A stretch of DNA of 64,000 nucleotides from Pedobacter schmidteae (lineage in GTDB: Bacteria; Bacteroidota; Bacteroidia; Sphingobacteriales; Sphingobacteriaceae). The position numbers and the translations under genes are program-made. Location of the stretch: assembly GCF_900564155.1 (NCBI RefSeq), contig NZ_LS999839.1:2725097-2789096 (forward strand), written 5' to 3'. A model generated the notes under the pieces. The model saw nothing but the letters and a program-made list of their open reading frames with translations, ran no database searches and was not told the DNA's origin. Shown here in pieces: positions 11,801 through 20,092 of this stretch; position 1 is the first letter of the stretch; each line of letters begins with the position of its first letter.

Positions 11801-11837
11801 CGGTAGGGAAGGGATCAAAAGAATCACAGTTAATTAA
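5898..11837 (+). CDS. Giant alpha-2-macroglobulin with embedded carboxypeptidase-like and SusC-type plug domains
   Basis: From the ATG at 5898 (MKHLLRSVLIVFAAISIGFG, a signal peptide) the protein has 1979 residues; an upstream TTG at 5868 would add ten residues before the signal and is unlikely. An MG2-like domain (YSGYLVFNKPMYKPLDTVKF) lies near residues 205-300. Then comes an unusual insert: a CarboxypepD_reg-like repeat (~1109-1186), the SusC motif EEVVVVGYG and a TonB plug-like domain (~1200-1300, with MIIVDGLSY, NVLKGDEAIAIYG and GGVIIIKTKGG). The A2M signature domain follows, and then a thioester-type CNEQ at 1537-1540, an alpha/alpha-toroid region and a C-terminal receptor-binding-like domain ending near MMYFPVFYGREG. 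Bacterial A2Ms trap proteases in the periplasm. No beta-barrel is present. It is convergent with the WD40 gene, 3 bp away. Confidence 0.9.
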   Translation: MKHLLRSVLIVFAAISIGFGQNKLTNSRESGYYTYIYQLTDKEAFSIASEGNKVINDGFMHSLVDSFYHVTMPNGLEKRFKKLAFGNYLVVKAVKNELEYQLKPKNNVVLQFINNNKDFQFTVTDLKGDALPNASVTIGKGKRVRHNHKAGLYIASSGARLKVITVLYNGISNYFTYEEEERYKPQPRAKNSRRLAKMNPMEESDGTVELKKKLYSGYLVFNKPMYKPLDTVKFKAYLLTTKGKLIQNKTLKVELQKEWNKPGLVLGSLNPYRDGGYTYSFELSDSLQLKLDRNYAIVLKEQVKSEWLEVYRNSFRYDDYELKSVNFSVRSDKDKHSPGSPVSLFLKAIDENELAVPDGRVEVVVKSDQISEFYDQQVFVKDTLWKTNVMLDPVGETKLVLPDSIFPKADMNFSVNFTFLNSNNERKTAYKSLRYTVDNQVVRSEFKKDSLHLDYLVKGKSVRQKAMVKISYPNTDVEDSLSVELPAAIKMNYQASDYAIKMADGYIDYVFMDDLKPELSVAAAQTKDSLRIVVNNPQRIPFWYTVFSGSKVFTRGYASQLDTLIKHNGSRAAEVKLNYIWDEKERSTEATAFFRPNVLNVKLLAPDLVYPGQTVNMQVKVTDVNDKPVGGTDVTAYAYTAKFKNGYAPGIPYFGRGYTARKLSPELEAELIGLSGKMKLDWEKWSKELNLDTIEYYKFTQTKDLYITTEATDEKNVAVIAPFVVSGGTIEPIHILYIDEVPVFFSQANQLQRYAFKILPGTHSIRMRTANHVVDLRNYEFEKGKKTILSVATDAPHNKASVHPVAAELDKSEAATLSNYVFRVENNFNGQKAVLVTDSNTYLLNLPGAGSTGNVNYDQVYRNGLQRPTADNSLLVGPFIENYLTVKSAGLQQTFIRESGYTYTFLPGLLKQKSYNTLFGFNTNLSSASGSSDYKQQPLKRAEIDSLWNEYLDLRSSTTSLFNNWGVNYGKDFGQLRMKVDTAISKKMSYLKNILIYKYDEPDFLMIYPGNASSFTRLEKGKYKMIYLFKDNRYFVAEAVDIKPNGVNYFEWKRVKIQQADSLSTKIDLQIKSVNLDRKSNSANEAQLSILYNINNKFFDKSTLSSTMTGRVIDAADKTPIHGVMIKVKGTDYGVVTASDGRFEIKVPKRGGLIFSYIGYDTKEVPVVNGNVGDVKLDASIAALEEVVVVGYGAQKKSNVTGSISSFVGASDKVVLRGIHTTSMDSFSKEMLIRSVREIGALGSTAPAPMIIVDGLSYNGDVSNLDPVTIANMNVLKGDEAIAIYGLKAAGGVIIIKTKGGNTALNAAGEPTQMQQTMRTNFSDYAIWQPELFTDADGKAAFTVEFPDDITNWTTHLIAMNGRKQGGVGQTNIKSFKTLSANFVSPSFALVGDSIRVIGKLMNYNNMEETVSRKFSYNGSELLNGRVSFKNAKIDTMAIVARGLKLSQTPANVTDSLSFEYTMKQDNGYFDGEVRKIPLLQAGVIETKGFFNAFTRDTTINYNFDPALGKVTLRAEASLFPTLLEEMEKLRNYEYLCNEQMASKLKALLLEKTVRKYLGQDFKEEKNIKVLLKKLQTNRLPQGTWGWWQNSSEEIWISLHVVETLLQAQKQGYEVLLDKDRLRRYLLDKMISNTSFDQIYGIRMLKALDEKYELKDWIVAIEKQRATLEAQNAKDRKANNKIPLLPEQPMYEKLQLMQLKQNAGMPVDMKWLLDHKNETMFGNSYWGQEVRYFWNNSIQNTLLAYQILKTNGGYRDELDRIQRYFLEQRKDGQWRNTYESSLILQTILPELMTTPGKKPEPASITLQKTENITAFPFNRVMEPNALTLSKKGDAPVYFTAYQQFNNPKPEKVSKDFTVKTVFEQNGEAVVRLKAGNLTNLKVEVDVRADADYVMIEIPIPAGCSYENKMQSFWGVETHREYFKHKTSIFCTHLKKGKYSFNISLMPRYSGSYTLNPAKAEMMYFPVFYGREGIKRITVN

Positions 11838-11840
11838 TGG

Positions 11841-12740
11841 TTATGGGACAAAATCCCATACCATTACCTGTCTGTCGTCGCCTGTAGAAATTAAATAACG
11901 ACCATCGGTACTCCACATCAACTTATTGATGGAGTGAATATGGCCAGGCGTATTTTTTTCGAGGCTTAAGATTTTATACAGTTTAAAATTATGGCTGTCC
12001 CACAGCTTAATGCTTTTGTCCTGACTACAGGTCGCAAAATAAGGCCGACTGGGGTGAAAAACAATGCTGTAAACACTAAACATGTGAGCCGGTACACTTT
12101 GCCTTAAGCAATAATCAGGTAGGTCCCATATTTTTAATTGGGCATCCCTGCTACCCGAAATCAGGTAGCTGCCATTGGGTGCATACTGTAAGGCCGTAAC
12201 GGCAAACTTATGCCCCTCAATCGTTTTTATCAAGGCATAATCTTCCGAATTGTAAATGCGGATGATGCCATCTTTACAGCCCAAAGCCACTTCTTTCTCG
12301 TTGTTGCTTAGTGCTATGGTACGGACAGTATTTTGTATTACGGGGAAATTATACAGTAATGAAAAGTCAGTCAATGACCATACAGCTACTGTTCCGTCTT
12401 CGCCTGTGCTAATGAGCTCATTTTTGGAACGAATTGTTTTCACATCAAAAACCCCCTTCTGATGAAAGCTTAGAGTAGCTATGATTTTTTGCTCTGCTAA
12501 ATCGAAAACCTGAATCAGTCCACTACGTTGGGCAATAAAAAGTAGGTTTTCATAAGTATGCAAGGCATATACCGAACTTTGTACCGGCACTATCACTTTT
12601 GTAAAAGACATGGTGTCTAACGACCATTCTACTACCCCTTTGTCATTTCCTGCACTGAAAAAAACGTTTTCCCGGTTAGAGTTGGCTAAAGCATAAATGG
12701 GGTTCTGGTGACCAGTAAGTGTATGCAGGTGTGTAATCAT
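11841..12740 (-). CDS. WD40-repeat beta-propeller protein, last cistron of the his operon
   Basis: This 299-residue cytoplasmic protein is made of about seven WD40 blades, each with a GH- or H-start and a WD-like end, for example YLISGSRDAQLKIWD, YFATCSQDKSIKLWD and YLISTGDDRQVMVWD at the C-terminus. There is no signal peptide and no catalytic domain, so it is probably a protein-interaction scaffold. It starts 5 bp after the hisIE stop on the same strand, so it is very likely transcribed with the histidine genes, although no histidine-related role is evident. Confidence 0.88.
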   Translation of the reverse strand: MITHLHTLTGHQNPIYALANSNRENVFFSAGNDKGVVEWSLDTMSFTKVIVPVQSSVYALHTYENLLFIAQRSGLIQVFDLAEQKIIATLSFHQKGVFDVKTIRSKNELISTGEDGTVAVWSLTDFSLLYNFPVIQNTVRTIALSNNEKEVALGCKDGIIRIYNSEDYALIKTIEGHKFAVTALQYAPNGSYLISGSRDAQLKIWDLPDYCLRQSVPAHMFSVYSIVFHPSRPYFATCSQDKSIKLWDSHNFKLYKILSLEKNTPGHIHSINKLMWSTDGRYLISTGDDRQVMVWDFVP

Positions 12741-12745
12741 GGGGG

Positions 12746-13336
12746 TTATTTCTTATGCCGGCCTTCCAGGTTTAAGCCAATATCAGCAAGGGTTTTCCCT
12801 TTTTCTCTCAGCAATACCAGTAAATGAAATATCAGATCGGAGCTTTCATTTACAAAATCTACATCCGTTTCATTCAGCGCTGCAATAACAGTTTCTACCC
12901 CTTCTTCACCTACTTTTTGGGCTATTTTATTCAATCCCTTTGCCCTTAGTTTGTTTACATAGGATTCTTCCGAAGGGTGCTCATAGCGGTCGGCAATGAT
13001 CTGCTCCAGTTCAAAAATAAAGTTCTGGTTATAATTGGTTTTAAAGCAGCTACGCGATCCGGTATGGCAGGTAGGGCCAACGGGGGATGCTTTAATCAAT
13101 ATCGTGTCGTTATCACAGTCAATATGTATTTCTTTTACAAATAGGAAATTGCCGCTTTCTTCACCTTTGGTCCACAACCTGTTTTTGCTGCGCGAAAAGA
13201 AGGTAACCTTACCCTCTGCCTGCGTCTTGTTCCAGGCTTCCTGGTTCATATAGCCCAGCATTAAAACCTCAAGGGTTTGCACATCCTGTATAATGACAGG
13301 TACTAAACCCTGCGTTTTTTCAAAATCTATTGTCAT
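12746..13336 (-). CDS. hisIE: Bifunctional phosphoribosyl-AMP cyclohydrolase / phosphoribosyl-ATP pyrophosphatase
   Basis: This 196-residue enzyme catalyses the second and third steps of histidine synthesis. The N-terminal HisI half has [18 protein letters not shown] and the metal-site segment [23 protein letters not shown]. The C-terminal HisE half (about 105-196) has [14 protein letters not shown] and the [13 protein letters not shown] helix with metal-binding acidic residues. Its start overlaps the hisF stop by 4 bp, which indicates translational coupling. Confidence 0.96.
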   Translation of the reverse strand: MTIDFEKTQGLVPVIIQDVQTLEVLMLGYMNQEAWNKTQAEGKVTFFSRSKNRLWTKGEESGNFLFVKEIHIDCDNDTILIKASPVGPTCHTGSRSCFKTNYNQNFIFELEQIIADRYEHPSEESYVNKLRAKGLNKIAQKVGEEGVETVIAALNETDVDFVNESSDLIFHLLVLLREKGKTLADIGLNLEGRHKK

Positions 13337-14088
13337 AGCCTTACCGGTATGTTGTGTTTTTTTAATTCTTCTTTTAAATAGGGGATAGGAATTTCACCGA
13401 AGTGGAAAACTGAGGCGGCCAATGCGGCATCTACACCCGTTTGCAAAAATACTTCTGTAAAATGTTCCACTTTACCTGCGCCACCCGATGCAATCACCGG
13501 TATGTTCACCAATTGAGCAACCTTATCCAGCAACAAACAATCAAACCCATTTTTAGTGCCATCATGGTCCATCGAGGTCAGTAATATCTCGCCCGCACCT
13601 AAATCAACAGCTTGCGAAATCCACTCCTCCGTTTGCAAATCGGTCATTAACCTGCCGCCGTTCAGGTGTACCATATTGCGGCCTTCAATCAATTTGGTAT
13701 CAACAGCCAATACTACAAACTGTACCCCGAAAGCTTTGGCCAGGTCCTCAATCAATTGCGGGTTTCTAACTGCTGCCGAATTGATGCTGATCTTGTCGGC
13801 ACCCGAGTTTAAAAGGGCTTCTGCATCTGCAACCGAAGTAATCCCTCCGCCAATGGTAAAGGGGATGTTCAATTGCCGGGCTACAGATTTGACCATTTCA
13901 ATGGTCGTTCCGCGGCGCTCATGCGTAGCCGTAATGTCCAGAAAAACCAGCTCGTCGGCGCCTTGCTGTGCATACTGCCAGGCGAGCTCAACCGGATCGC
14001 CTGCATCCTTAAGGTCTACAAAATTTACTCCTTTAACCGTCCGCCCGTCTTTAACATCCAGGCAGGGAATGATGCGTTTACTTAACAT
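13333..14088 (-). CDS. hisF: Imidazole glycerol phosphate synthase cyclase subunit
   Basis: This 251-residue TIM barrel forms IGP and AICAR from PRFAR using ammonia supplied by HisH. The start [20 protein letters not shown] carries the first catalytic Asp (D11), and the phosphate-binding loops GGGI and ASGGAGK are present, along with the second catalytic Asp in LAVDTK. It sits 18 bp after hisA and overlaps hisIE by 4 bp. Confidence 0.97.
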   Translation of the reverse strand: MLSKRIIPCLDVKDGRTVKGVNFVDLKDAGDPVELAWQYAQQGADELVFLDITATHERRGTTIEMVKSVARQLNIPFTIGGGITSVADAEALLNSGADKISINSAAVRNPQLIEDLAKAFGVQFVVLAVDTKLIEGRNMVHLNGGRLMTDLQTEEWISQAVDLGAGEILLTSMDHDGTKNGFDCLLLDKVAQLVNIPVIASGGAGKVEHFTEVFLQTGVDAALAASVFHFGEIPIPYLKEELKKHNIPVRL

Positions 14089-14106
14089 GTTATATAGCGC
14101 ATCATG

Positions 14107-14856
14107 TTATAAAGAGGTCATTTGTTTTAAATTCCAGTCTTTAATCTCCTCAATAGTAATTCTGTTTTCGTAAATGGCTTTACCCACCACTACCGAGCGG
14201 ATATCAAGGGTAGCCAGTTCTTCAATATCAGCCATAGAACTTACCCCACCCGAGGCAATCAGTTTGATGAAGGGCGAGTGATCCAATAACTTTCTGTACA
14301 GGTCCATAGCAGCACCTCCCAGTTTACCATCTTTATTGATGTCGGTACACAGGAAGCGGAAAAAGCCCAGTTGCAGACATTTGTCCACATAGTCCATTAA
14401 TTTGATTGGCGAACTTTCCATCCATCCAGAATATTTAATGACTTCATCAAGTACATCAATAGCAATTACAATGCGGTTTGCATAATCGTATTTTTTGCCC
14501 ACCTCGGTACTCAGTTCCTGTAAAAAGTCGGGATTGGTGATGGCTTGGGTACCCACAATAACGCGGTGAATACCGGCGTCCAATAAATCCGTTACTTGTT
14601 TGATGGTACGGATACCGCCACCATACTGAACGCGCATATCGGTTTTTCTGATGATTTCAAATAAAGCAGCCTGGTTGCTGAAGTCGCCTTTAGCACCATT
14701 TAAATCAATGATATGTATAAATTCTGTACCATTAGACCGATAGGTCTCTATCATTTCAGCGATGGAAACATCGTATACTGTTTTCTGGTTGTAGTCGCCT
14801 TCTGTAAGGCGAACAACCTTGCCATCTAAAATATCAATTGCAGGAATAATGTACAT
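14107..14856 (-). CDS. hisA: ProFAR isomerase
   Basis: This 249-residue beta/alpha barrel opens with the Amadori rearrangement. MYIIPAIDILDGKVVRL carries the catalytic Asp (D8), and the second half has FLCTDINKDGKLGG with the partner Asp and the phosphate loop IASGGV. It lies 1 bp after the hisH stop and precedes its barrel homologue hisF. Confidence 0.97.
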   Translation of the reverse strand: MYIIPAIDILDGKVVRLTEGDYNQKTVYDVSIAEMIETYRSNGTEFIHIIDLNGAKGDFSNQAALFEIIRKTDMRVQYGGGIRTIKQVTDLLDAGIHRVIVGTQAITNPDFLQELSTEVGKKYDYANRIVIAIDVLDEVIKYSGWMESSPIKLMDYVDKCLQLGFFRFLCTDINKDGKLGGAAMDLYRKLLDHSPFIKLIASGGVSSMADIEELATLDIRSVVVGKAIYENRITIEEIKDWNLKQMTSL

Positions 14857-14857
14857 T

Positions 14858-15451
14858 TTATTGTTTTAAGTTTGAAAAATTCTTTAATAAACGCTCTCCG
14901 GCGATACCAGATTTCTCTGGGTGGAACTGCACGCCGTAGAAATTATCTTTTTGCACTGCTGCCGAAAACGGCATCCCATAGTTTGCAGTCGCGATGTCAA
15001 AAGTAGCGTTATATTCAATAAAGTACGAATGAACAAAGTAAAATTGTGTATCGTTTTTAACACCGTCAAATAACAAATTGTTTTGGTGATGGATGTTATT
15101 CCATCCCATGTGCGGAATTTTAATCCCTTGATCCTTATCAAATAACCGCGTTTGTATGGGTATGATGCCCATTAATTCGGCATTTCCTTCTTCCGAATGT
15201 TCTGTAAGCAGCTGCATGCCTACGCAGATGCCCAGCACAGGTTTTTTTAAGGCTTTGATGGCATTTACCAATCCCGTTTGAGCCAGTTTGTTCATGGCAG
15301 CACCAGCATGACCTACACCGGGAATGATGATGTGAGTATATTTATCCAGGTCAGCTTCGGTGTTGATCATGCCAAAAGGCAGGCCCAACCGGTCCAGCGC
15401 TGAAGTCAGCGAAAAGATGTTGCCCGCACCATAATTTACAATTCCTATCAT
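14858..15451 (-). CDS. hisH: Imidazole glycerol phosphate synthase glutaminase subunit
   Basis: This 197-residue class I glutamine amidotransferase supplies ammonia to HisF. The nucleophile elbow GICVGMQLL holds the catalytic Cys, and the His/Glu pair is in GVQFHPEKSG near the C-terminus. Its ATG overlaps the last base of the hisB stop (TAATG), a coupled arrangement. Confidence 0.97.
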   Translation of the reverse strand: MIGIVNYGAGNIFSLTSALDRLGLPFGMINTEADLDKYTHIIIPGVGHAGAAMNKLAQTGLVNAIKALKKPVLGICVGMQLLTEHSEEGNAELMGIIPIQTRLFDKDQGIKIPHMGWNNIHHQNNLLFDGVKNDTQFYFVHSYFIEYNATFDIATANYGMPFSAAVQKDNFYGVQFHPEKSGIAGERLLKNFSNLKQ

Positions 15452-16584
15452 TACAATACCCCCTTGGTACTTGGTAAGACTAATTTATCCGGGTCGCGTT
15501 TAATAGCCACTTTAATTGCTTTGGCAAAAGCTTTAAAGATGGCTTCAATTTTATGATGTTCGTTATCGCCCTCAGCTTTAATGTTCAAATTGCATTTGGC
15601 GGCATCGCTAAACGATTTAAAGAAATGATAAAACATTTCAGTCGGCATATCACCTACCTTTTCGCGTTTAAAATCAGCATCCCAAACCAGCCAGGCACGA
15701 CCACCAAAATCAATAGCCGCCTGCGCCAGGCAATCGTCCATAGGCAGGCAGAAACCATAGCGCTCAAGTCCCAATTTATTGCCTATTGCTTTGGCAAAAG
15801 CTTCACCGAGGGCAATGCCGGTATCTTCAATGGTGTGGTGCTCGTCAATGTGGAGGTCGCCCACCGTTTTAATCTTCAGGTCAATACTACCGTGACGGGC
15901 AATCTGGTCCAGCATATGGTCAAAAAAGTTCAGTCCGGTATGGATATCTGCTTTACCAGTACCGTCCAGATCAATATCAATGTTGATTTTGGTCTCATTG
16001 GTATTGCGTTCATGCGCAACCACTCTACTTCCAGCCCTCAAAAAAGTATAAATATCTACCCAATGCTGAGTTTGAAGGGCAATGATATCACCAAGCGTAT
16101 CTGCTTTTTCCAGCGCCTCATTGGCACCCAACAGGTCATTATTGCGCAGCCAAATGGCTTTTGCGCCTAAGTTTTTGGCCAGAATCACGTCATTAATGCG
16201 GTCGCCAATCACAAAAGAATTGGCCAGGTCATAGCCTTCGCCTAAAAAATGCTGCAGTAAACCTGTATTAGGTTTTCGTGTCGGGGCGTTTTCATGGGCA
16301 AAAGTTTTGTCGATGATCACTTCACTGAACCGTACACCTTCACCTTCAAATGTGCTCATGATAAAGTTGTGCACCGGCCAGAAATTTTCTTCTGGATGCG
16401 AGTTTGTACCCAGTCCATCCTGGTTGGTTACCATTACCAGGTCGTAATCCAGTTCTTTGGCAATTTTGGAAAGGTAAAACAAGGCCCGTGGGTAAAACAC
16501 CAGTTTGGCAAATGAATCTATCTGTTCATCTTCCGGTTCAGTAATCAGGGTGCCGTCTCTATCTATAAAAAGTACTTTTTTCAT
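15451..16584 (-). CDS. hisB: Bifunctional histidinol-phosphatase / imidazoleglycerol-phosphate dehydratase
   Basis: This 377-residue fusion of the E. coli HisB type has an N-terminal HAD phosphatase ([12 protein letters not shown] at residues 6-17, then VTNQDG and GDRINDV) and a C-terminal IGPD domain from about residue 185. That domain carries the paired metal-binding motifs [13 protein letters not shown] and [16 protein letters not shown], and the later [14 protein letters not shown] and [13 protein letters not shown]. It catalyses two non-consecutive steps of the pathway. It lies 21 bp after hisC. Confidence 0.97.
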   Translation of the reverse strand: MKKVLFIDRDGTLITEPEDEQIDSFAKLVFYPRALFYLSKIAKELDYDLVMVTNQDGLGTNSHPEENFWPVHNFIMSTFEGEGVRFSEVIIDKTFAHENAPTRKPNTGLLQHFLGEGYDLANSFVIGDRINDVILAKNLGAKAIWLRNNDLLGANEALEKADTLGDIIALQTQHWVDIYTFLRAGSRVVAHERNTNETKINIDIDLDGTGKADIHTGLNFFDHMLDQIARHGSIDLKIKTVGDLHIDEHHTIEDTGIALGEAFAKAIGNKLGLERYGFCLPMDDCLAQAAIDFGGRAWLVWDADFKREKVGDMPTEMFYHFFKSFSDAAKCNLNIKAEGDNEHHKIEAIFKAFAKAIKVAIKRDPDKLVLPSTKGVL

Positions 16585-16605
16585 GTTGTCAGGTTGGTTT
16601 GGTCT

Positions 16606-17673
16606 TTAAAGCGTTTTAAGCGTTTCTAAAAGCGTTTTGTTTTCTGCTGAGGTTCCTATCGTAATACGTAGACATCCTTCGCATAGCGTCACCTTAGAGC
16701 GGTCTCTGATAATGATCCCCTGGTCTACCAATGAATTGTAGGTATTCAACGCATTTTCCACTTCTATTAGTATAAAGTTGGCGTCCGATGGGTATACCTT
16801 TTTTACCGTAGGCAGTTCGGCCAGCGCATTGCTCAGGCTTTCCCTTTCGGCAACGGTAGTTTTTATCCATTCGTTTACCTGCTCAATGTTTTTCAGGGCA
16901 TTTAAAGCTATGTCTTGCGTTGCCTGATTGATGTTGTAAGGCGGTTTCACTTTGTTGAGCACATCAATTACCGGACGGGCAGCAAAAGCCATTCCCAGGC
17001 GTAAGGCTGCCAGTCCCCATGCTTTGGAGAAAGTTTGCAATACCACCAGGTTGGGGTATTCAGTCAATTCCTTAATAAAAGTACGCTGCTTGGCATAGTT
17101 GATGTAAGCCTCGTCAATCACCACTAGACCTTTAAAATTGGCTAGCACGGTTTCAATGTCTGTGCGTATAATGGAGTTTCCAGTAGGGTTATTGGGCGAG
17201 CAGATGAAGATCAGTTTGGTATTGACATCTATAGCTTCGGCGATGCCATCCAGGTCCAACTGAAAGCTTGGCAGCAGGTTTACTTTGCGTACTTCAACAT
17301 TGTTGATGCTGGCCGACACCTCGTACATGCCATAGGTGGGCGGAAGGATAACCACATTGTCTTGTCCCGGTTCGCAAAAAGCGCGAAACAACAGGTCGAT
17401 GGCTTCATCACTGCCATTGCCAAGGAAGGTATTTTCAATAGGCACTCCTTTAATCTTGCTGATAGCATCTTTCAAATCCAGCTGTAGCGGATCAGGGTAG
17501 CGGTTATAGTTTTTGTCCAACACCCCATTGCCGGTATCAGCCGTTAAGGGTGAACCGTAACTATTTTCATTGGCATCCAGAAATATACTGGCCTGCCCTT
17601 TATATTCGTCCCTGGCGGTAGAGTAGGGGCGAAGGTTTTTGATATTTTCTCTCTGTAATTTGTTAATGTCCAT
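16606..17673 (-). CDS. hisC: Histidinol-phosphate aminotransferase
   Basis: This 355-residue fold-type I PLP enzyme converts imidazole acetol phosphate to histidinol phosphate. FLDANENSYGSP is the substrate-side N-terminal motif, FICSPNNPTGN and VIDEAYINYA are PLP contacts, and TFSKAWGLAALRLG contains the Schiff-base lysine. It lies 7 bp downstream of hisD. Confidence 0.97.
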   Translation of the reverse strand: MDINKLQRENIKNLRPYSTARDEYKGQASIFLDANENSYGSPLTADTGNGVLDKNYNRYPDPLQLDLKDAISKIKGVPIENTFLGNGSDEAIDLLFRAFCEPGQDNVVILPPTYGMYEVSASINNVEVRKVNLLPSFQLDLDGIAEAIDVNTKLIFICSPNNPTGNSIIRTDIETVLANFKGLVVIDEAYINYAKQRTFIKELTEYPNLVVLQTFSKAWGLAALRLGMAFAARPVIDVLNKVKPPYNINQATQDIALNALKNIEQVNEWIKTTVAERESLSNALAELPTVKKVYPSDANFILIEVENALNTYNSLVDQGIIIRDRSKVTLCEGCLRITIGTSAENKTLLETLKTL

Positions 17674-17680
17674 TTCAATG

Positions 17681-18973
17681 TTAGTTTATTGATTTTAAAC
17701 GTATGCTCACGGCATTTTTATGTGCATCCAATCCTTCGGCTTCGGCAAGCACTTCAACGGTATTTCCAATGTTCCTTAGTCCCCTTGGTGTGATGTGCTG
17801 AAAGGTGATTTTTTTTACAAAAGAATCCATTGAAACACCTGAATAAGCCTTGGCAAAACCGCTGGTAGGGAGCGTGTGATTTGTGCCCGAAGCATAGTCG
17901 CCTACACTTTCCGGCGTCAGGTTTCCAAGGAAAACTGAACCGGCATTGCTAATCTGTGGAATCAATTGTTCAAAGCGATCCGACGAAATGATGAGGTGTT
18001 CAGGTGCATAAATATTACTGAATTCCATACCCTCTTCCAGGCTGTCTACCAGCACAGCGTAAGAGTTGGCGATGGCTTGTGCCGCAATATTCCCTCTGGT
18101 TAAGTCCTTCAATTGCGCTTCAATCTGGATCAAAGTTTCATCTATGGTTTTACTTGAGGTGGATACCAAAATAGTCTGACTATCAATTCCGTGTTCTGCT
18201 TGTGCAAGTAGGTCGGATGCAATGTATGACGAATTGGCAGTCTCATCTGCGAGCACTAAAACCTCCGATGGACCAGCAGGCATATCGATTGCGGTACCCG
18301 CTGCGGATTGTACCAGTTGCTTAGCCTGGGTTACATAACGGTTGCCCGGCCCAAAGATTTTGTAAACTTTTGGCACGCTTTCCGTTCCGTAGGCCATAGC
18401 GGCTACAGCCTGCGCCCCGCCAACCAGATATATTCTTTCTATTCCAAGTAGCATTGCCACATAAGCCAGATAGCAATTGGTTTTGCCATCTTTTTGAGGA
18501 GGAGAGCACACCACAATCTCTTTGCAACCAGCTAGTACAGCAGGTATGCCGAGCATCAAAAACGTGCTTGGTAACACGGCAGTTCCACCGGGAATGTAAA
18601 GACCGACGCGCTCTATTGCCCGGCTTTCGCGCCAGCAGGTAACGCCTGGCATAGTCTCTGTTTTATCTTCTCTGTGCTGCTGGGTTGAATGGAAGGCCTT
18701 GATGTTCCGGTAAGCGGTATCAATCGCTGCTTTGGCTTCAGCTGGAATGGTTGCCGCAATAGTTTTGATTTCTTCTTTTTCAATAAAAAGCTGTTCAAGC
18801 TGGATTTTGTCGAAGGCCTGTGCGTAGTCAAACAACGCTGTATCACCTTCAGCTTTTACCCGGTCTACTATATTTTTTACCCTTTCGGCTATAGTCGTAT
18901 CGTCTTCCAGCTGCCGTAAACAGATGGTTTCAACCTCTTTTTTTGTTAAATCCTTATAACTGTAGATTTTCAT
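17681..18973 (-). CDS. hisD: Histidinol dehydrogenase
   Basis: This 430-residue zinc enzyme carries out the last two oxidations to histidine. Visible landmarks are the glycine-rich RVGLYIPGGTA and MPAGPSEVLVLAD stretches, the Zn-site region LLAQAEHGIDSQ, and the catalytic EH pair in YAPEHLI. The gene starts 217 bp after hisG, and the gap holds a REP-like repeat. A promoter internal to the operon in that gap cannot be excluded. Confidence 0.97.
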   Translation of the reverse strand: MKIYSYKDLTKKEVETICLRQLEDDTTIAERVKNIVDRVKAEGDTALFDYAQAFDKIQLEQLFIEKEEIKTIAATIPAEAKAAIDTAYRNIKAFHSTQQHREDKTETMPGVTCWRESRAIERVGLYIPGGTAVLPSTFLMLGIPAVLAGCKEIVVCSPPQKDGKTNCYLAYVAMLLGIERIYLVGGAQAVAAMAYGTESVPKVYKIFGPGNRYVTQAKQLVQSAAGTAIDMPAGPSEVLVLADETANSSYIASDLLAQAEHGIDSQTILVSTSSKTIDETLIQIEAQLKDLTRGNIAAQAIANSYAVLVDSLEEGMEFSNIYAPEHLIISSDRFEQLIPQISNAGSVFLGNLTPESVGDYASGTNHTLPTSGFAKAYSGVSMDSFVKKITFQHITPRGLRNIGNTVEVLAEAEGLDAHKNAVSIRLKSIN

Positions 18974-19100
18974 CGTATTGTTATATCTTTAGTTTTGATG
19001 AATCCCAAATAAATTTGGTTTTCAGTGTTTTATGTTTTTGTGTTAACTATTGGTTAATGCTGGGTTTGGTCTTTTTTACATGATTTCTGCAAAATTGCAC

Positions 19101-19150
19101 CGTCATCTCGATTAGCGTATGCCGTCATATGGACGACGGGAGAGATGACG
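19101..19150. repeat. REP-like imperfect palindrome between hisG and hisD
   Basis: CGTCATCTC (19101-19109) pairs with GAGATGACG (19142-19150), and an inner CCGTC/GACGG pair (19122-19126, 19135-19139) extends the structure. A related element with GTCATC/GATGAC ends lies at 36139-36186. It looks like a dispersed intergenic repeat unit. Nothing else is seen in the 217 bp gap. Confidence 0.5.
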
Positions 19151-19190
19151 AATGATCTGGTAGATTAATCATCGTTGACGAATCATAAAA

Positions 19191-20042
19191 TTACGCAATG
19201 ATTTTTTCAATAGGCATCACCACAATACCCTGGGCACCGGCAGCTTTCAGACTGTTGATCTTTTCCCAGAAATCGTGTTCGGCAATTACCGAATGTACAG
19301 CAACCCAGTCTTCATCAAACAAAGGAACAACAGTCGGACTTTTTACACCCGGCAGCAAATCCACTACTTTTTTAAGGTTAGTTTTTGCCACGTTCAATAC
19401 CACATATTTGGTTTCCTTTGCGCGCAGTACCGAGCGGATACGTTGCAGCAATTCCTGAACTTCGGGCAGCATGTCTGAGCCTTCTTTTCCAATCAGGACT
19501 GCTTCAGATTTCATCACTTCCGAGAAAGGTTTCAGCCCATTACTTTTTAAAGTTCCTCCGGTCGAAACGATATCGCATATGGCATCGCTTAGTCCCAAAC
19601 CGGGACCAATTTCAACAGATCCGGAAATGGTACGGACCTCGGCATTCACATGATTTTCCTTCAGGTATTTTTCCAGGATCACCGGATAAGAGGTGGCGAT
19701 AGCTTTGCCCGCCAGCTGAGCAATTTCGGTGATCTGGCTTTCATTAGGAATGGCAATTTTTAAGGTACATTTACCAAAACCCAGTCTTTGCAGGTAGGTC
19801 ACTTCTGCTCCGGCTTCAACAATCACGTTTTCGCCAACTATACCCAAATCGGCAATGCCATCCTGTACATATTCAGGAATGTCGTCATCCCGCAGGAAAA
19901 GAATTTCTAATGGAAAGTTAGTAACGGTTGATATTAATGAGCTTTTGTAGTTTTCAAATGATAAACCACAATTTTTAAGAATTTCTACTGATTTTTCGTT
20001 TAATCTACCCGATTTCTGGATAGCTATTTTTAGTGTTTTCAC
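19191..20042 (-). CDS. hisG: ATP phosphoribosyltransferase, long form
   Basis: This 283-residue first enzyme of histidine synthesis begins with a GTG (20040-20042): KTLKIAIQKSGRLNEKS. Motifs include the PRPP loop region ICDIVSTGGTLKSNGL. The C-terminal ~75 residues (TKYVVLNVAKTNLKKVVDLLPG ... GAQGIVVMPIEKII) are the regulatory HisG_C domain of the long form, so no HisZ partner is required and histidine feedback inhibition is expected. It is preceded by a 69 bp spacer after the His leader peptide. Confidence 0.97.
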   Translation of the reverse strand: MKTLKIAIQKSGRLNEKSVEILKNCGLSFENYKSSLISTVTNFPLEILFLRDDDIPEYVQDGIADLGIVGENVIVEAGAEVTYLQRLGFGKCTLKIAIPNESQITEIAQLAGKAIATSYPVILEKYLKENHVNAEVRTISGSVEIGPGLGLSDAICDIVSTGGTLKSNGLKPFSEVMKSEAVLIGKEGSDMLPEVQELLQRIRSVLRAKETKYVVLNVAKTNLKKVVDLLPGVKSPTVVPLFDEDWVAVHSVIAEHDFWEKINSLKAAGAQGIVVMPIEKIIA

Positions 20043-20092
20043 TTTATGCTTTTAGAATTATTGATTGAACAGGAAAATAAGGTCGGAAACAA

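Noticed and set aside
13556..14173. 205-codon plus-strand frame over hisF/hisA
   Set aside because: Antisense shadow of two conserved enzymes; low-complexity Ser/Thr/Arg-rich product with no start context.
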